DNA of 14,747 bases from Trichodesmium sp. MAG_R04 (GTDB lineage: Bacteria > Cyanobacteriota > Cyanobacteriia > Cyanobacteriales > Microcoleaceae). The position numbers were made by a program, and so were the translations under genes. The notes under the pieces were generated by a model. It worked only from the letters and a program-made list of their open reading frames with translations, ran no database searches and was not told where the DNA came from. Positions 1-7,084 of this stretch are shown here, piece by piece. Location: positions 1-14,747 of the forward strand of contig JAKQYG010000046.1 of NCBI GenBank assembly GCA_023356515.1, read 5' to 3'. The stretch's first letter is position 1. Each line of letters starts with the position of its first letter.

Positions 1-707
1 TGTGGCCAATCTTCCAAGAAACCTTTTTCATCCATTGCCAAATCAGAAACTCCTTGAAAGTAAGCATCAATAGTTTGTTGTTGAGTAATGCGGTTTTGTT
101 GAATTGTCAAATCTTTAGAAATAACGTATTGTCGCCAAGCTACATATACAGCAATTATTGCAATTAAAACTTGGCCCAAAGCTCCGATGAGTTCGCCGAC
201 CGCCCCAATAGCATCCCAGTTAATATGGATATTCCGAGTACCAGGTTCTTGGTTTGCCCCACTTAACATTAGTAAACCCACAATAGCTCCCAGGAGACCA
301 AAGGAGGCAATGATTAGGTTACGCCAAATTGGAGGAATCAAAGTTTTCCAGACTTTACCCCAACTCGGCCAAATCATCCGGACTGAAGCTACAATTGCTA
401 CAATGGCGCTGGTATAACCAAGCAGAACATTATCTATAGCTAACCCTAGAATCATCAATGCGATCGCCATTAGGGTTACTATGGATACTACTTGACTTTT
501 TGGCCCTTCATATTTTTTATTATTTACGAATAAAGCATTAGGGGTGGCAGGGGTGGGAAGCATTTGTTCTATTTCATTATCTATAAAGTTTAACTGCTCT
601 ATTGATTTTTTTAAAGAGGTAATTGCTTCCTGGGTACCATTGGAACTTTCTAATATAGGGTTAGAATTGGGATTATTAGTTGGAGAGAAGTTAGAATTAT
701 TATTCAT
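1..707 (-). CDS. Partial (5' end) cyanobacterial membrane protein of the pentapeptide-repeat type
   Basis: An uninterrupted minus-strand frame begins with ATG at 707 and runs off the left edge, giving 235 codons. The protein starts with an Asn/Ser/Pro-rich tail (1-25), a short polar helical stretch (about 28-50), then hydrophobic segments at about 73-108, 130-149 and 167-191. The last is followed by the basic stretch WRQYVISKDLTIQQN and a Gln-rich linker. From memory, this layout and the segment YVAWRQYVISKDLTIQQ match the N-terminal membrane half of cyanobacterial proteins that continue into pentapeptide repeats. The repeats themselves would lie outside the window and are not seen, so the family name is an inference. 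The gene is divergent from def. No catalytic residues are visible; a scaffold or membrane-anchoring role is the most that can be said. Confidence 0.7.
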   Translation of the reverse strand, partial: MNNNSNFSPTNNPNSNPILESSNGTQEAITSLKKSIEQLNFIDNEIEQMLPTPATPNALFVNNKKYEGPKSQVVSIVTLMAIALMILGLAIDNVLLGYTSAIVAIVASVRMIWPSWGKVWKTLIPPIWRNLIIASFGLLGAIVGLLMLSGANQEPGTRNIHINWDAIGAVGELIGALGQVLIAIIAVYVAWRQYVISKDLTIQQNRITQQQTIDAYFQGVSDLAMDEKGFLEDWP

Positions 708-739
708 AGCATCTATGATTTTTGCTGTTTTAAAATATA

Positions 740-745
740 TATAAT
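740..745 (+). promoter_or_regulatory. Candidate -10 box for def
   Basis: An exact TATAAT lies 58 bases before the def ATG in the 96-bp divergent spacer (708-803). I find no convincing -35 hexamer 16-18 bases upstream, which is common among cyanobacterial promoters. A short inverted repeat (TAGGA at 753-757, TCCTA at 765-769) follows and would fall near the start of the transcript. Assignment is by position only. Confidence 0.4.
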
Positions 746-803
746 AGAAGGATAGGACTTTAAATCCTAATTATCAGTGAACATTTTTGTAAATTAAGAT
801 TGT

Positions 804-1367
804 ATGGATTCGGAAATTATAGTTAATAAAGAAAAATTAGAAAACTCACCTTTAGAAATACATTATTTAGGCGATCGCTCTTTACGCCAGTCAGCCAAGC
901 GAGTCCCCAAGGTAGATAATGATATTAGACGACTGGTGCGAGAAATGCTCGAAACGATGTATACTGCTGATGGTATTGGTTTAGCGGCACCTCAGGTTGC
1001 TGTTCAAAAGCAAGTTATTGTCATAGACTGTGAGCCTGATAATTCTGCTACTCCTCCTCTAGTTTTGATAAATCCTACAATTAAAAAGTACAGTAATGAT
1101 ATTTGTCTGTTCCAAGAAGGATGTCTAAGTATTCCTGGGGTTTATTTGGATGTTAAACGTCCCTCAATGATTGAACTTGTCTATAAAGACGAAAATGGTC
1201 GGCCTAAAACTCTTCAGGCTCAAGAATTATTATCTAGGGCCATCCAACATGAAATGGATCATCTTCAGGGTCTCCTCTTTGTGGACCGAGTAGAAAATAA
1301 ATTGGCACTGAATGAAGAGTTGGCCAAACACAAGTTTTCTCCTAAAGCAGTTAGACCTATTACTTAA
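804..1367 (+). CDS. def: Peptide deformylase
   Basis: This 187-residue enzyme removes the formyl group from the N-terminal methionine of nascent proteins in the cytoplasm. All three family motifs are present and intact: GIGLAAPQ at residues 57-64, EGCLS at 105-109 (Cys107 is a metal ligand) and HEMDH at 149-153 (two His metal ligands and the catalytic Glu). Length is normal for bacterial deformylase, with an N-terminal extension of about 15 residues before the conserved LEIHYLGDRSLR segment. No strong Shine-Dalgarno precedes the ATG. The gene stands alone: methionyl-tRNA formyltransferase, its frequent partner in other bacteria, is not next to it, as is usual in cyanobacteria. It is divergent from the membrane-protein gene to its left. 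Confidence 0.97.
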   Translation: MDSEIIVNKEKLENSPLEIHYLGDRSLRQSAKRVPKVDNDIRRLVREMLETMYTADGIGLAAPQVAVQKQVIVIDCEPDNSATPPLVLINPTIKKYSNDICLFQEGCLSIPGVYLDVKRPSMIELVYKDENGRPKTLQAQELLSRAIQHEMDHLQGLLFVDRVENKLALNEELAKHKFSPKAVRPIT

Positions 1368-1400
1368 GTCTCTCAATATTGGCTGAAGTTGCTATTAAGC

Positions 1401-1430
1401 CTCACATCATAATCTGGAATTTGGTGTGAG
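1401..1430 (+). terminator. Hairpin downstream of def, possible terminator
   Basis: CTCACATCA (1401-1409) pairs with TGGTGTGAG (1422-1430) in a nine-pair stem with one G-T wobble and a 12-base loop, 33 bases after the def stop. It lacks a following T-run, so intrinsic termination is doubtful. A second weaker candidate is AGGGTT (1559-1564) with AACCCT (1589-1594), which is followed by a T-rich tract to about 1608. Confidence 0.3.
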
Positions 1431-1648
1431 ATGAGTCGTGGTTGATTAATTAAGTAGCTTTGATGCCTATTTATTAGTTATCAGTTTTAGTAACTTAGCA
1501 TAAAGCTAGATTCTTGAAATACTAAATCGAATATTTTTTTTCATTGCCTTGAAAGTGGAGGGTTGATATCTTGTCTTTTAGTCAAAGAAACCCTTTAATT
1601 TTTATTTCTCACAAAAAACAAAAAAGTCAATAAATTTGGATAAAAAAT

Positions 1649-1849
1649 ATGGTAGGAACTCCTAAATCAACCTTGTTTTTGGGTGGGTCTTGTGTAGCAG
1701 CGATCGCAGCAGTTGGCTCCATCTTTGAGTTATCTTCTGGAGAACCAGAGCTAGGTGGTATAGTAACAGGGATAATTCTGAGTCTAAGCATACCAATAGC
1801 GACTTTATTTTTTTATTTAGCAGTTCAAGATGCTAAAGCTAATCAATAA
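1649..1849 (+). CDS. Small two-helix membrane protein, function unknown
   Basis: This is a 66-residue hypothetical protein. Residues about 8-27 and 36-60 are hydrophobic and separated by a short acidic loop (ELSSGEPEL), followed by a short polar tail (VQDAKANQ). That is a helical-hairpin membrane protein without a cleavable signal. A HIP1 octamer sits inside it (1700-1707), as in the established genes here, and the two helices with a charged loop are better organised than chance would give, so I treat it as real. There is no clear ribosome binding site before the ATG. It lies 281 bases after def, too far to assume a shared operon. I do not recognise a named family and propose no function. Confidence 0.62.
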   Translation: MVGTPKSTLFLGGSCVAAIAAVGSIFELSSGEPELGGIVTGIILSLSIPIATLFFYLAVQDAKANQ

Positions 1850-1941
1850 AAATTCAACAATTAAAAATTAACAATTTGGCAATAATAAGCGCGGTCTAAA
1901 TGCAAATATAAAGAGCTAAAAATGCTCTTGGCTTAAGGGAC

Positions 1942-1975
1942 GAAACCTAACGATAATAGACTTTTGTTGGGTTTC
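1942..1975. repeat. Imperfect hairpin, member of a GAAACCTAAC palindrome family
   Basis: GAAACCTAAC (1942-1951) faces GTTGGGTTTC (1966-1975) with one T-G wobble and a 14-base loop. The sequence resembles the hairpins at 6907-6936 and 14111-14143. It lies between the convergent 66-residue gene and the minus-strand membrane protein, where a bidirectional terminator could act. The stretch 2010-2022 (TCTGTCAGTCTAC) is also echoed at 14162-14174. Confidence 0.5.
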
Positions 1976-2075
1976 ACTTTGTTCTACCAAACCCACATTT
2001 TTAGGTCTGTCAGTCTACTATAGTCCTGAAAACTGTAAAAAACTTATTATCATAACTCATGCCAAGAAATTTTGT

Positions 2076-4238
2076 CTAGCTATCAACAATTAGATTATTA
2101 ATTATCCATCCACATTTATCAGTTAACTTATCCCTGTCAATAGTCAGGTTTTCCAGAAGTAGATAAATAGAATTTTTACCCCCAAGAGAAAAAATAAAAT
2201 CAGAAGCAACTCCGGGAAAATAATTGTTGGTGTTTGTATCTAGTAAATTTCCTTGGTCATCCAACATAGAAAACTTAAGAGATAAACCACTACATTCTTG
2301 ATTAATAAAATCTAACTTACCAGTAATTTTTGCAGAAGAAGATAATTGCCCTAAATAGAGAAAATATCTAGATGTTTGTTTAGTAACATCTGAAGGGTCT
2401 GTCATTAAATTATAACTACTATCTGAAACTTGAGTAACTGCCGAATAATTATAAGTAATATAAGGAGATTGATTTAAACTTATCCAGTCTAACTGTCTAC
2501 CTGGATGTTGGGGAACTTTTTTTTGCATTGCTGATAAAGTTTGTAGAGCAGTTGCTATAGAAGTAGGACGAATTCTTTGATAAAAACTAACAATTACACC
2601 TCCATCTAAAGCAAATTCTTCTGGCAATTTTTGGAAATCTTGACTAATGGGTAAATTTTGAGTAAAGGCATCATAGACAAACTTTACTAAATCTTGTTGC
2701 CCTGGTTTTAATACTTGTTCATCAGTTAATAATACTTTCTGAAATGGATGAGCAATAACTACATATTGTGCCTCTAATAATTCCGGCAATGGGTAAGTAT
2801 CACGAGTGTCAATATGTGGTTTACTTATTGCCCTTAAATTTGACCAATTTTCTGGGTTAATTATCCGGTTAGCATTTCTAATAATATTGGCATTAAACTC
2901 ATTGGAAGAAGCAGCTATATATACTAATTCTTGATTCGGTGCTAATTTATCAAGATAATTAGTTAAACGCAAAACTTCATTGTAGTCGGAACGAATTAAT
3001 GGAGAAAAGTTACTGGCAAATAATGGGCGTAGGTTGTTATTAAATTTGCCAAGAGGAGTTAAACCAAAGATGAGATTAATAGTTAAATATATTCCGGCAA
3101 TGCTAAAAATTATTAATCTAGTTTGGCGTCGAAAAGTATGAATAGTTATCCAAGTAAATGAGGATATTCCTAAAATTACTATCGGTGTCAAATGTAGAGA
3201 GTAATGAATATTGCCATAGCGCAGCAAAATCAACCATTCAGCCATAGAAAATACTCCGAATAATAATAGAAAAATAGTAGTAGATGGAATTAAAAATTTT
3301 CTCATAACTCCTACAAAAAATCCTATGGCAACTAATAGTAAAGTTACTAAGCCATAGAAACAGCAATAACGCCAGAATATTTCAGGTATTGATAAACTCC
3401 AAGCAGCATAAAGAGTTCGATAATTTTCTGTTAAAGAGTTTTGGATAAAACCCCAAGCAAAAATTGATATGGTTAGGAAACAAGTTAGAGAAATAAGGCT
3501 GATTTTTATAGCACTTTCTAAAATTCTTTTCCCAGAAGTTTTGCTAAATTTAAAATTCGTTAAAGAGTCGAGGGTAATTTGACAACTAATAGCCCCAAGA
3601 AAAGCAATCGCACTATAAGCAAAATGTCGTCTTAAAACTATGGATATTCCTAGACAAAATCCAATAATAGGAATTTGCCACCAAGCAGTTAATCTAATAT
3701 TTTTTAAGTAAAACAAAATCCCCAATAAAATAAATAAGGTTGCTCCCATATCGGGATATCCTCTTAAATTTGGGCTCCAGCTCATAGGTATTAATAAAGC
3801 GATCGCTACAGTTGACCAAAATACCCATCGAGAATGAACAGGAATTAATTTTATAGCTATTGCTCCTAGCAATAAACTAAAGGGTAATAAATAGATAAGA
3901 TTAATACTCAAGATATAGATAATTCTTTGGTTGCCAAAAATATAGATAAATGGGATTAATGGCAATGTAATTAGATAATTTTTCTGTTGAGATAAAGAAC
4001 CTAAAATATCATCAATAGCTCTTTCAATAGATACTCGAAATAAATTTGTTAAATTATTTGCGGCATTCTGATATCCCACAAAATCCCACCAATAAATTGT
4101 ATCTTCATTGGATACATATATTAATGTTATAGCAACAATTATCAAAACTACTGTCAAGAAAAGAATTACATTAGTTAAAAAGCTAAACTGTGAATTAAAT
4201 TTAGTATTTAACGGTTTGAAAAAAGAGGAAATTTTCAT
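2076..4238 (-). CDS. Polytopic GT-C-like membrane glycosyltransferase (candidate)
   Basis: This is a 720-residue integral membrane protein. A first membrane helix (about 20-43) is followed by an outside loop carrying WWDFVGYQ (Asp52). An acidic residue at this place is the hallmark of GT-C enzymes of the GT39/ArnT/PMT class that use polyprenyl-phosphate sugars. Many more hydrophobic helices follow to about residue 400, with a second acidic loop motif (RGYPDMGATLF) typical of the same fold. The last 310 residues are soluble and probably periplasmic or luminal; no catalytic role is evident there. It is divergent from the rmlA-type gene and next to two glycosyltransferases, which supports a role in surface glycan or lipid glycosylation. 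The substrate cannot be read. A flippase or polymerase is a less likely alternative. Confidence 0.6.
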   Translation of the reverse strand: MKISSFFKPLNTKFNSQFSFLTNVILFLTVVLIIVAITLIYVSNEDTIYWWDFVGYQNAANNLTNLFRVSIERAIDDILGSLSQQKNYLITLPLIPFIYIFGNQRIIYILSINLIYLLPFSLLLGAIAIKLIPVHSRWVFWSTVAIALLIPMSWSPNLRGYPDMGATLFILLGILFYLKNIRLTAWWQIPIIGFCLGISIVLRRHFAYSAIAFLGAISCQITLDSLTNFKFSKTSGKRILESAIKISLISLTCFLTISIFAWGFIQNSLTENYRTLYAAWSLSIPEIFWRYCCFYGLVTLLLVAIGFFVGVMRKFLIPSTTIFLLLFGVFSMAEWLILLRYGNIHYSLHLTPIVILGISSFTWITIHTFRRQTRLIIFSIAGIYLTINLIFGLTPLGKFNNNLRPLFASNFSPLIRSDYNEVLRLTNYLDKLAPNQELVYIAASSNEFNANIIRNANRIINPENWSNLRAISKPHIDTRDTYPLPELLEAQYVVIAHPFQKVLLTDEQVLKPGQQDLVKFVYDAFTQNLPISQDFQKLPEEFALDGGVIVSFYQRIRPTSIATALQTLSAMQKKVPQHPGRQLDWISLNQSPYITYNYSAVTQVSDSSYNLMTDPSDVTKQTSRYFLYLGQLSSSAKITGKLDFINQECSGLSLKFSMLDDQGNLLDTNTNNYFPGVASDFIFSLGGKNSIYLLLENLTIDRDKLTDKCGWIINNLIVDS

Positions 4239-4301
4239 ATTTTATAGCTAACTGCTGAGGAAAAATTATCTTCTACTATCAGTAATAAGTTACAGCAGAT
4301 T

Positions 4302-4367
4302 CCATCACCGGTAAAATGCCTACACTGGGAACATTGAATTTTTAATATTTGTATTAAGTATTCAAGG
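4302..4367 (+). repeat. Diverged third copy of the upstream repeat (copy A)
   Basis: The stretch CACCGGTAAAATGCC (4306-4320), then CACTGGGAA and TTTTTAATATTTG, aligns collinearly with the two near-identical copies at 5661-5731 and 5835-5905 (TACCGGATAAGATGCC, CACTAGGAA, TTTTTAAGATC). It ends about 100 bases before the probable rmlA start. The core resembles a dispersed intergenic repeat I recall from cyanobacteria (AAGATGCCC-type), so a genome-wide repeat is as likely as a local regulator. Confidence 0.55.
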
Positions 4368-4467
4368 GGACATGATATTATTATCACTTAAGTTTACTGT
4401 TAGACATGAATCAAATCATGCCCACAAACACAAATTACAGCAAAAATTCATAATTGTAAGTATTAAT

Positions 4468-5562
4468 ATGAAAGCATTAATTCTCTCTGGTGGAAAAGGA
4501 ACAAGATTACGTCCTATTACTTATACAGGAGCAAAGCAATTAGTACCAGTTGCTAATAAGCCTATTTTGTGGTACGGAATTGAGGGCATTGTGGAAGCGG
4601 GTATTACTGATATAGGAATTATTATTAGTCCAGAAACGGGAAAAGAAGTACAAGAATTAACAGGAAATGGCGAAAAATTTGGGGGGAATATTACCTACAT
4701 TCTCCAAAATCAACCTGCTGGTTTAGCTCATGCTGTTAAAATTGCTCAACCATTTTTGGGAGATTCTCCTTTCATTATGTATTTGGGAGATAATATAATT
4801 GAAAGTCAGCTAGGACAATTTGTAGATACTTTTAAACAGAAGCAATTAGACGCTTTGATCTTGCTGCGAAAAGTTTCTAATCCTAGTGCTTTTGGTGTTG
4901 CAAAAGTAGATAATAATGGGCGAGTATTAGAATTAGTTGAAAAGCCTAAAATTCCACCATCAAATTTAGCACTAGTTGGCGTATATTTATTTTCTAAAAA
5001 AATACATAATGCTGTTAATAAGATAAAACCTTCAGCCAGAGGAGAATTAGAAATTACTGATGCTATTCAATATTTAATTGACCAACAAATTTCTGGTGTA
5101 GATAATGAGATTTTTGTTGAAGCAAGTACCTTAGAAGGTTGGTGGTTAGATACAGGTAAAAAAGATGATTTACTTAGTGCTAATCAAATTATTTTAGATA
5201 CTCGTATAACTAATTCAATAAATGGGGAAATAGATTCTCAAAGTCAAATTATTGGGCGAGTGAAAATTGGTAAAAATACAAAACTAATTAATACTAGTGT
5301 TCGTGGTCCTGTAATTATAGGTGATAACTGTTACCTAGAAAATTGTTTTATTGGTCCTTATAGTAGTATTGCTGATAATGTGACTTTAATTGATGTTGAT
5401 ATAGAACACAGTGTCATATTACAAGGAGCAAAAATTATTGAAATTAATCAACGTATTGTTGATAGTTTACTTGGTCGTCGTGCCAAATTAATTAATGCTC
5501 TACAACGTCCTAAAGCATTACGGTTTATGATTGGAGATGATAGTCAAATAGAATTAACATGA
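4468..5562 (+). CDS. rmlA: Glucose-1-phosphate thymidylyltransferase, long form
   Basis: The enzyme couples glucose-1-phosphate to dTTP, giving dTDP-glucose, the first step to dTDP-rhamnose and other deoxysugars. From ATG 4468 the protein has 364 residues and opens with the nucleotidyltransferase signature MKALILSGGKGTRLRP. It then shows YLGDN (about 105-109; the Asp coordinates Mg), EKP, an ARGELEITDAI segment and WWLDTG. The C-terminal third is a left-handed beta-helix of hexapeptide type (IIGRVKIGKNTKL, VIIGDNCYL). That tail marks the long RmlA/StrD subfamily. An in-frame ATG at 4372 would add 32 residues before the invariant N-terminus with no resemblance to the family, so I reject it. 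rmlB, rmlC and rmlD are not in the window and must lie elsewhere if the full pathway exists. The exact sugar is inferred. Confidence 0.88.
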   Translation: MKALILSGGKGTRLRPITYTGAKQLVPVANKPILWYGIEGIVEAGITDIGIIISPETGKEVQELTGNGEKFGGNITYILQNQPAGLAHAVKIAQPFLGDSPFIMYLGDNIIESQLGQFVDTFKQKQLDALILLRKVSNPSAFGVAKVDNNGRVLELVEKPKIPPSNLALVGVYLFSKKIHNAVNKIKPSARGELEITDAIQYLIDQQISGVDNEIFVEASTLEGWWLDTGKKDDLLSANQIILDTRITNSINGEIDSQSQIIGRVKIGKNTKLINTSVRGPVIIGDNCYLENCFIGPYSSIADNVTLIDVDIEHSVILQGAKIIEINQRIVDSLLGRRAKLINALQRPKALRFMIGDDSQIELT

Positions 5563-5588
5563 TTAGGCAATATAACAATCGTAAATAA

Positions 5589-5731
5589 TAAGAAACCGGG
5601 TTTATAGTTGAAGAATTGCTAGTTCAATAATATAGCTAATTCCAGTAATTTTTAATATCTGTTACCGGATAAGATGCCCCCACTAGGAAAATTTAATTTT
5701 TAAGATCTATATTTGGTATACTTGGAATTTG
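5589..5731 (+). repeat. 143-bp direct repeat, copy 1 (copy B of the upstream element)
   Basis: Positions 5589-5731 recur at 5763-5905 with five substitutions by my count (about 96% identical), a 174-bp period and a 31-bp unique spacer. Within it, TTGAAG (5608-5613) and TATAGC (5631-5636) are spaced 17 bases apart like a sigma-70 promoter, and TATACT lies near 5717. It begins with AAGAAACCGGGTTT, a half of a palindrome common in cyanobacterial spacers. Confidence 0.9.
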
Positions 5732-5762
5732 ATGTCAATTTGCCCAATCCTAATTTTATCTA

Positions 5763-5905
5763 TAAGAAACCGGGTTTATAGTTGAAGAATTGCTAGTTCA
5801 ACAATATAGCTAATTCCAGTAATTTTTAATATTTGTTACCGGATAAGATGCCCCCACTAGGAAAATTTAATTTTTAAGATCTGTGCTTGGTATACTTGGA
5901 ATTTG
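5763..5905 (+). repeat. 143-bp direct repeat, copy 2 (copy C of the upstream element)
   Basis: This is the second copy of the 143-bp unit, ending 63 bases before the probable start of the GT2 gene. It keeps the same 17-base-spaced promoter-like pair and a TATACT near 5891. High identity with copy 1 implies a recent duplication or conversion. Confidence 0.9.
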
Positions 5906-5954
5906 CTGTATTTATGAAAATAACCGATTTTTCCTAAACTTTTACTACACGCTG

Positions 5955-5960
5955 AAGGAG
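5955..5960 (+). promoter_or_regulatory. Shine-Dalgarno AAGGAG that fixes an ATC start
   Basis: A strong AAGGAG lies eight bases before ATC 5969-5971. It is the best ribosome binding site among the larger genes here and points to that codon as the initiation site of the GT2 gene, although the codon is not a canonical start. Confidence 0.7.
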
Positions 5961-5968
5961 AAACTAAC

Positions 5969-6835
5969 ATCAAGACTATCTACTTTCTCACAGTTAACTA
6001 CTATTCAACTCAGTTAATTAAAAAATTAATCAATTCAATTAAATTAGCTTCCCACCTATTTCAAAAAATTATTATTATTAATAACTCGACGGATGATGAG
6101 TCTATTTATCAACTTCAAAACAATACCATAATTATTATCAACTCAGAAACTAATTTAGGATATGCTAAAGCTTGTAACCTGGGATTAAATTGGATTTACC
6201 GTCAAAATTCTCAAGCAATAATTTGGTTAATTAATCCCGATGCTTATTTATTAACTGATTCTTTAGAAAAAGCACATTATTTTTTAGGCAAAAATCCAGA
6301 AATTTCTATATTAGGGACAATAGTCTATGAACCTACAGGTAAAATTTGGTTTGGTGGGGGAAATTTTATTCCTGAAACTGGTAAAATAATTGCTAATGAA
6401 TTTATCTCGAATACAGAAAAATTAACCACAGATTGGGTGACGGGATGCAGCATGTTAATTAATTTCAAAAACTTTCAAAAATGCCCTCAATTTGATGAAG
6501 ATTATTTTTTATACTATGAAGATTTTGATTTCTGTAGACGCTATAAAAAAAAAGGTCATAAAATAGCTATTACTCAAACAATATCTGTAATTCATAAACC
6601 TTCTTCTATTACTAGTAAAAAACCAGAATTAAAACTTGAGCATAGTATCTATAGTTATTTATTAAGTTTAGAAAAACATACAAATAAATCAGTTTTAATA
6701 TATAGATTGATCAGAATGACTATTGTAGCTTTATTATGCCTACCAATAAATTATAGAATAGCTAGTATTAAGGTCAAAGCTATTAATAGATTTATCAAAA
6801 ATAATTTTATTTTGGGTAGAACGACTTCACAGTAA
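5969..6835 (+). CDS. GT2-family glycosyltransferase lacking a canonical start codon
   Basis: The open frame 5969-6835 encodes 288 residues of a rhamnosyltransferase-like GT2 enzyme, which transfers a sugar from a nucleotide-sugar in the cytoplasm to a growing glycan. The N-terminal beta-strand IYFLTVNYYS, then INNSTDDES, NLGYAKACNLGL and LINPDA (the acidic nucleotide-binding site) are all present. The C-terminal half has DWVTGCSML and FDEDYFLYYEDFDFCRR, typical of the acceptor/catalytic region. Length is normal for the family. No ATG, GTG or TTG lies between the upstream in-frame stop (TAA near 5921) and the conserved N-terminus. The frame starts with ATC right after an ideal AAGGAG. The first canonical start, GTG 6437, would cut the protein to 132 residues and lose the donor-binding half. 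Either ATC is used or the gene has just lost its ATG. It follows rmlA, which could supply the donor. Confidence 0.85.
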   Translation: MKTIYFLTVNYYSTQLIKKLINSIKLASHLFQKIIIINNSTDDESIYQLQNNTIIIINSETNLGYAKACNLGLNWIYRQNSQAIIWLINPDAYLLTDSLEKAHYFLGKNPEISILGTIVYEPTGKIWFGGGNFIPETGKIIANEFISNTEKLTTDWVTGCSMLINFKNFQKCPQFDEDYFLYYEDFDFCRRYKKKGHKIAITQTISVIHKPSSITSKKPELKLEHSIYSYLLSLEKHTNKSVLIYRLIRMTIVALLCLPINYRIASIKVKAINRFIKNNFILGRTTSQ

Positions 6836-6842
6836 AATTGAA

Positions 6843-6856
6843 CAAATCATGATTTG
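6843..6856. repeat. 14-bp perfect palindrome after the GT2 gene
   Basis: CAAATCATGATTTG is perfectly symmetric and starts eight bases after the GT2 stop codon. It could be an operator or part of the 3' end; no T-run follows. An AT-rich inverted repeat (ATTTTTCC 6974-6981, GGAAAAAT 6993-7000) lies further down the same 249-bp spacer. Confidence 0.4.
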
Positions 6857-6906
6857 ATAGGAGGAATTTTTGTCTAATCTGAACCAATTTGACTGTGATT
6901 GAAAAA

Positions 6907-6936
6907 GTTAGGTTTTGTTCCTCAAACTAACCTACC
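6907..6936. repeat. GTTAGGTTTTGTTCCT palindrome, dispersed family
   Basis: The sequence GTTAGGTTTTGTTCCTCAAA followed by CTAACCTACC folds on itself with TTCCT in the loop. It belongs with the hairpins at 1942-1975 and 14111-14143. I recall the motif GTTGGGTTTCGTTCCTCAACCCAACC as abundant in cyanobacterial spacers. Confidence 0.6.
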
Positions 6937-7084
6937 CTATTGGTCAATTTATCAGAGATATTCAAAACTTGGGATTTTTCCTCTCCTGACTGGGAAAAAT
7001 GCAGAAAAATTAACGGTAAAATTATTGTATATTCTCTATTTTATTCCCTCACTATTCAAATTTTTTAGCAAACTTTAACTATAA

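Noticed and set aside
187..744. Plus-strand open frames at 187-417 and 544-744
   Set aside because: They run antisense to the continuous minus-strand membrane-protein frame that starts at 707, which has a coherent topology and a HIP1 site; the plus frames show no family features.
4372..4467. N-terminal extension of the rmlA-type protein from ATG 4372
   Set aside because: The extra 32 residues precede the invariant MKALILSGGKGTRLRP start and have no family resemblance; they lie in the upstream leader.
5914..5937. Short frame MKITDFS before the GT2 gene as its true start
   Set aside because: It is in a different frame and stops after seven codons; a leader peptide is possible but nothing supports it.
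6859..6902. TTG-started ten-codon frame after a strong AGGAGG
   Set aside because: It is too short, has no recognisable sequence, and lies in a spacer between two transferase genes; recorded only because the ribosome binding site is strong.
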